From Jaltomata sinuosa (Eukaryota > Streptophyta > Magnoliopsida > Solanales > Solanaceae), in contig QJPP01001823.1 of assembly GCA_003996215.1 (NCBI GenBank), forward strand, positions 1 through 64,000: a stretch of 64,000 nt of DNA. The letters are read 5' to 3'. Below are positions 60,485 to 64,000 of the stretch, piece after piece. The notes beneath the pieces are model-generated. The model had not been told where the DNA came from. It was given only the letters and a program-made list of their open reading frames with translations, and did not search any database. The translations under genes were made by a program, and so were the position numbers. The stretch's first letter is position 1; each line of letters begins with the position of its first letter.

Positions 60485-62361
60485 AAAAACTCATGGTTGC
60501 TCGGAAGATTAAGCTCACCCTTGAGTTAGAAATAATCGCTGACTACAACTGAGGTCTCATCGAAGCTGCTGGAAAATGTTTTGCACTCAACAAAAAGAAG
60601 AGCACATGTAGTATCAGTAAAAAATCACTACGTACTATTAGGGTCATCGTCCAACTCAACTTAATAAATATCAACACATAACCAATAATTTTTAAACTAG
60701 TACAACCATGTAACACTTAGCATTTTTTTTTCACTTAGTCCCTCCACAAATAGTAAACAAGTAAATCAGAAAAACACAAGACAACTTAAACCGATCCACC
60801 ACATCAATATTATGACTACTAACAGTAAATTCAACCTTACAACAACTTCCCTTTTTACTTGACTTGAATAGATGATTACACAATTCAAGTAAGTTAATAG
60901 CCCGAATCACCCATGGATCCAAAATAACATCAATAATACAACCCGATTCACTCATGGAACCATCAAACTTATCAATACCGTGTATATAAATGTTGAGTCT
61001 TATAATTTCCCACTAGCCATGACTTGCAGGGGGTGAGCTCAGTCTATGTATCAAATAACCCAAACAACTTTACCGGTTCATCTCATAATATCAACTCATA
61101 TCACAACACTTGCAATAACATTATGAGATAACTTGATCACATTACACTTTAAAACAAGTCTTTTTACTCAATCTCATTTCAGGTGATTAAACCTTTGCAA
61201 TAATATCGAACCAGTTAACATTTATAGCATGCATTGCAACAAATAAACAAAAGGTAGTTAATATGAACACATAAACCAAATTAAGTGTCTACTATAATTC
61301 AACTATCAAATACCTCAATCCAAGCCCTGCACTGCTCTAACAAACTTGAGCCTTGCCCTTTCTTGCAATTTCATCTTGGTTGTGGTCTAAAAACAACAAG
61401 GTAAACACCATTCAACAAATATCCTAACAATTGCAAGGATTATAACCTAATTCCATAACCCCAAGGCTAGAATCTATGATCATTCCCTTATTCTAGGGTT
61501 TTTCTACATTCATTCCACCTTAGTTCTACTAACTTCAAGGTTAAAAAAAGGATTTCTAAACATGCAACCTTAATTTATCCACCCTTGACCAAAACTCAAG
61601 GACTACACCTTGTTTTCAGTAATTTACTCCAGAAAATCAACCTAGGTCAAGTCATATCCTTCCCTACAATCAAAACCTAGTGATTCTAAGGATTGACCAA
61701 GAAAAACTAGTTAAACGGGTGGATTAACTTACCACAATAAATGAACTTGGGTCGAAACTGATGAAGTTCGCCTAAATCATCATTCCTTGGTCTGGAACAA
61801 AGATGGAATGAAAAATAACATTTTAAGTCTAAAACTATGTTTGATAGTATGTAACCTGCTATAGCGGACAGATCCCCATTATAGCAGCATTACTATAGCA
61901 GGATCGGCCCGCTATGGTGGGGTTGACCCAGGTTGACCTCCGCTATAGTAGAATTATTCCCATTATAGCGGGCTTGTGACTGCGGTATGTCTCTCAGTTT
62001 AACAACCTAGGTAAGGCAGAAAGTCTGACAATTCCAATTTTTTGTCAGTTTTACAACACACTTCCAGATATTGATATCTCAAACTAACCCCTTTATGTCA
62101 AATGCAATAATCAAAGTTCTACTAACCCAAATTCACTTCCAAAAGTTTCTACGAATTCCTTAACCCCTTAGCTATCATAATATGGTCTCGAGTCTTATAA
62201 ACACAAACTTATACATTACGAGATTTAATTAGACCGTACCATACCTGGAATTCATCTAAGACTAGCCAAGTCTAAAATTTCTAACACTTTATTCGTGGAG
62301 GAACTTAACCTAATTTTTGGCATGCTAGACTATATCGTAACAATAACAAAAGGTCATTACA
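60485..62361 (-). repeat. 3' LTR of element D, right piece
   Basis: Continues the LTR begun at 49102 and ends AGGTCATTACA at 62361, the reverse of TGTAATGACCT. Its U3 zone (61845-61985) repeats CCGCTATAGCGG-type palindromes. Joined, the LTR would be about 2.18 kb. I see no gene here. Confidence 0.8.
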
Positions 62362-62373
62362 ATAGATACCAAT

Positions 62374-62905
62374 TTATTTATCATTCATCCCCGATTTATA
62401 TATCAAAAAAAGGTAAAATGAAGCGAGGAGAATACTTAAATCCTCAAAAAAGTGAGGGTACTTGTCACGCATATCCCCTTCAGTGTCCCAAATGGCCTCC
62501 TCCACCAGATGGTGCTTCCCTTGGACTTTTATTGATCTAATCTTCTTAGTCCTCAACTTCTGAACAACCCCATCAAGAATCACTATCGTTTCCTCCTCAT
62601 AAGAAAGGTTCTTGTCGAGCAAATTTGAGTCTTATTTAATTATATGATTGCCATCCCCATTGTATTTCTTAATCATGGAAGCATAAAAGATTGGATGGAC
62701 CCTAAACAGGCTTGGAGGCAATGCCAGTCTGTAAGCTACTGAACCCACATCATCATGAACTTTAAATGGACCAATATACCTTGAGCTAAGCTTTCCCTTT
62801 CTTACCAAATAGGATAACTCCCTTCATGGAAGACACCTTCACCAATACATGCTCACCCAGTTTGAAATATGTATCCCTTACCTTACAGTCTGTGTCTTTC
62901 TCTTG
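62374..62905 (-). pseudogene. Element D integrase C-terminus and chromodomain tail
   Basis: KLGEHVLVKVSSMKGV and HPIFYASMIKKY are the integrase C-terminal blocks. A stop lies before SNLLDKNLSYEEE. The tail ETIVILDGVVQKLRTKKI...VKVQGKHHLVEEAIWDTE is the chromodomain-type ending. Some small frame changes may exist. Confidence 0.8.
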
Positions 62906-63216
62906 TCTACTTTGGGCGTCTAATAGAGTTCTCTCAAGTCACGATACATCTTGGTTGCACTAGGATGTATAGAGTATCGGGAACCATGAACTTCTGCAAG
63001 CAAACTAATAATCATATCATCAATATGAGGCACACACACGTGCCCTCTCACTCTAAACACACCGCACACATCAAGTGTGGCATCTTGAGTTTCATCACAC
63101 ACCACTTTATTTTTAATCTTGTTCAATTTTGCATCCTCAAATTGCATAACCTTGATTCTATTAAGAAATGTTGACCTTACCTCCACACTAGCCAACACTC
63201 CACCCCTTTCAGACAC
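62906..63216 (-). pseudogene. int: Element D integrase zinc-binding domain, catalytic core deleted
   Basis: RVRGHVCVPHIDDMI and HGSRYSIHPSATKMYRDLREL form the His part of the HHCC domain. The sequence then jumps to the region just before the integrase C-terminus. The two Cys and the whole D-D-E core, normally about 230 codons, are absent. Confidence 0.75.
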
Positions 63217-63229
63217 TACAAGCTCGAAA

Positions 63230-64000
63230 ACTGCATTTCTATAGTTTGGATCTCTCTATTCAATCGTCGCTTTGTCACACTCAAATAAGCCAAAATACCC
63301 ATACTTACAAATTTTTAGCTCAATGCATCAACCACCACATTAGCCTTCCCTAGATGATATTGGATGGTCACATCATAATATTTTATTAAGTAATCCACTG
63401 TATCTGCCTTAAATTCAAGTCTCTCTGAGTAAAAACATGTTGTAAGTTGCAATGGTCCGTGAATAACTCAAAATTAACACCATAAAGGTAATGTCTCCAT
63501 ATCTTAAGTGCAAAAACCAGCACTGTCAACTCCATGTCTTGAGTTGGTTAATTCCTCTCATGAGGCTTCAAATGTCTTAAAGCATAGGAAATCACATTCA
63601 TGTCCTACATCAACACAGCACCCAATCCAGAACATGAAGCATCACAAAAACTAATGAAATCCTTACCTTCAACCGACAAGGCAAGGATGAGAGTTGTAGT
63701 CAAAAGAGACTTGAGCTTTTGCAAGCTCTCTTCACACTTATCATACCAAACAAATAGTACCTCCTTCTATGTCAGTCTTTTCAAGTTAGTATCAATGGAG
63801 GAAAAGTTCATGACAAATCTCTAGTAGTAGCTAGCTAGACCCACAAAGCTCCAAACTTTAGTTACTGAGTTAGGTCGGGCCCAACTCTTAACAACCTCAA
63901 TTTTTTGGAGATCTACTGTCACCCCCTTTTTAGAAATCACATGCCCCAAAAAGGACATAGAAGACATCCAAAAGTCATGTTTAGAGAATTTAGCATAAAG
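63230..64000 (-). pseudogene. pol: Element D reverse transcriptase end and RNase H
   Basis: FLGHVISKKGVTVD is the RT thumb and connection. FCDASCSGLGAVLM is the first RNase H Asp block, and FALKIWRHYLYGVNFELFTDH the later blocks. Several stops interrupt (for example after LASYY, after LKRLT and in the HERN-stop-PTQD stretch). Cut by the window edge. Confidence 0.75.

Larger units (their letters stand above)
62362..64000 (-). mobile_element. Element D interior: chromovirus pol remnant running off the window
   Basis: On the minus strand from the right edge the order is RT end, RNase H, integrase zinc-binding domain, a deletion, integrase C-terminus and chromodomain tail, ending before the 3' LTR. 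Gag and most of RT must lie to the right. Confidence 0.8.

Noticed and set aside
60731..60955. 74-codon minus-strand frame as a possible host gene
   Set aside because: It lies inside element D's LTR and has no recognisable domain.

Overview
This window is repeat-dense plant nuclear DNA. I find no intact host gene, rRNA, tRNA, CRISPR array or bacterial feature. Almost every base can be assigned to LTR retrotransposons of the Ty3/gypsy superfamily: chromodomain-bearing chromoviruses of the Tekay/Del type, one Athila-type element, and a family of non-autonomous derivatives that share chromovirus-type LTRs. LTR style, initiator-tRNA-Met primer sites and the plant-transposon-protein remnant suggest a large-genome Solanaceae species (pepper-like, possibly Solanum or Nicotiana). 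That is inference from style, not a database match.

Left half (1-26222): a nest of insertions. Element A (chromovirus, minus; gag-protease-RT 1-2649, 5' LTR 2789-5820) sits inside a PF20167-like gene (5821-6570). I assign that gene to the 3' part of Athila-type element C (minus; pol and gag 8001-13632, 5' LTR 13678-15359). C sits inside the 3' LTR of element E (15360-16039; internal 16040-18845; 5' LTR 18846-20863). E sits inside the gag of element F (gag 20864-21366, 5' LTR 21583-23557). F sits inside the 5' LTR of non-autonomous element G (LTR tail 23558-23740, internal 23741-26222). The left partners of all these elements must lie beyond base 1.

Middle (26223-49101): non-autonomous, non-coding elements and LTR pieces. 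H (26223-31805, plus) is interrupted by K (minus; LTR 31806-34130, internal remnant 41929-42656). K is interrupted by J (34131-41928, plus), the best-preserved member, with two LTRs of about 2.7-2.8 kb around a 2.3-kb non-coding interior. N (42657-45425, minus) is a chimera with a gag remnant followed by the same non-coding module. LTR fragments of three further types fill 45426-49101.

Right part (49102-64000): element B (49408-60479, plus, 11.07 kb) is a complete but dead chromovirus with both LTRs and a full gag-protease-RT-RNase H-integrase-chromodomain order. It sits inside the 3' LTR of element D (minus), whose pol remnant runs off the right edge.

All coding regions carry stops, frameshifts, active-site changes or large deletions, so nothing here is expected to make a working polyprotein. 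The most interesting signals are non-coding: family-specific vocabularies of short palindromes in the U3 of nearly every LTR, two small stem-loops conserved across several LTR families, a conserved non-coding interior shared by non-autonomous elements, and a stop-codon spectrum that looks like methylation-driven decay.
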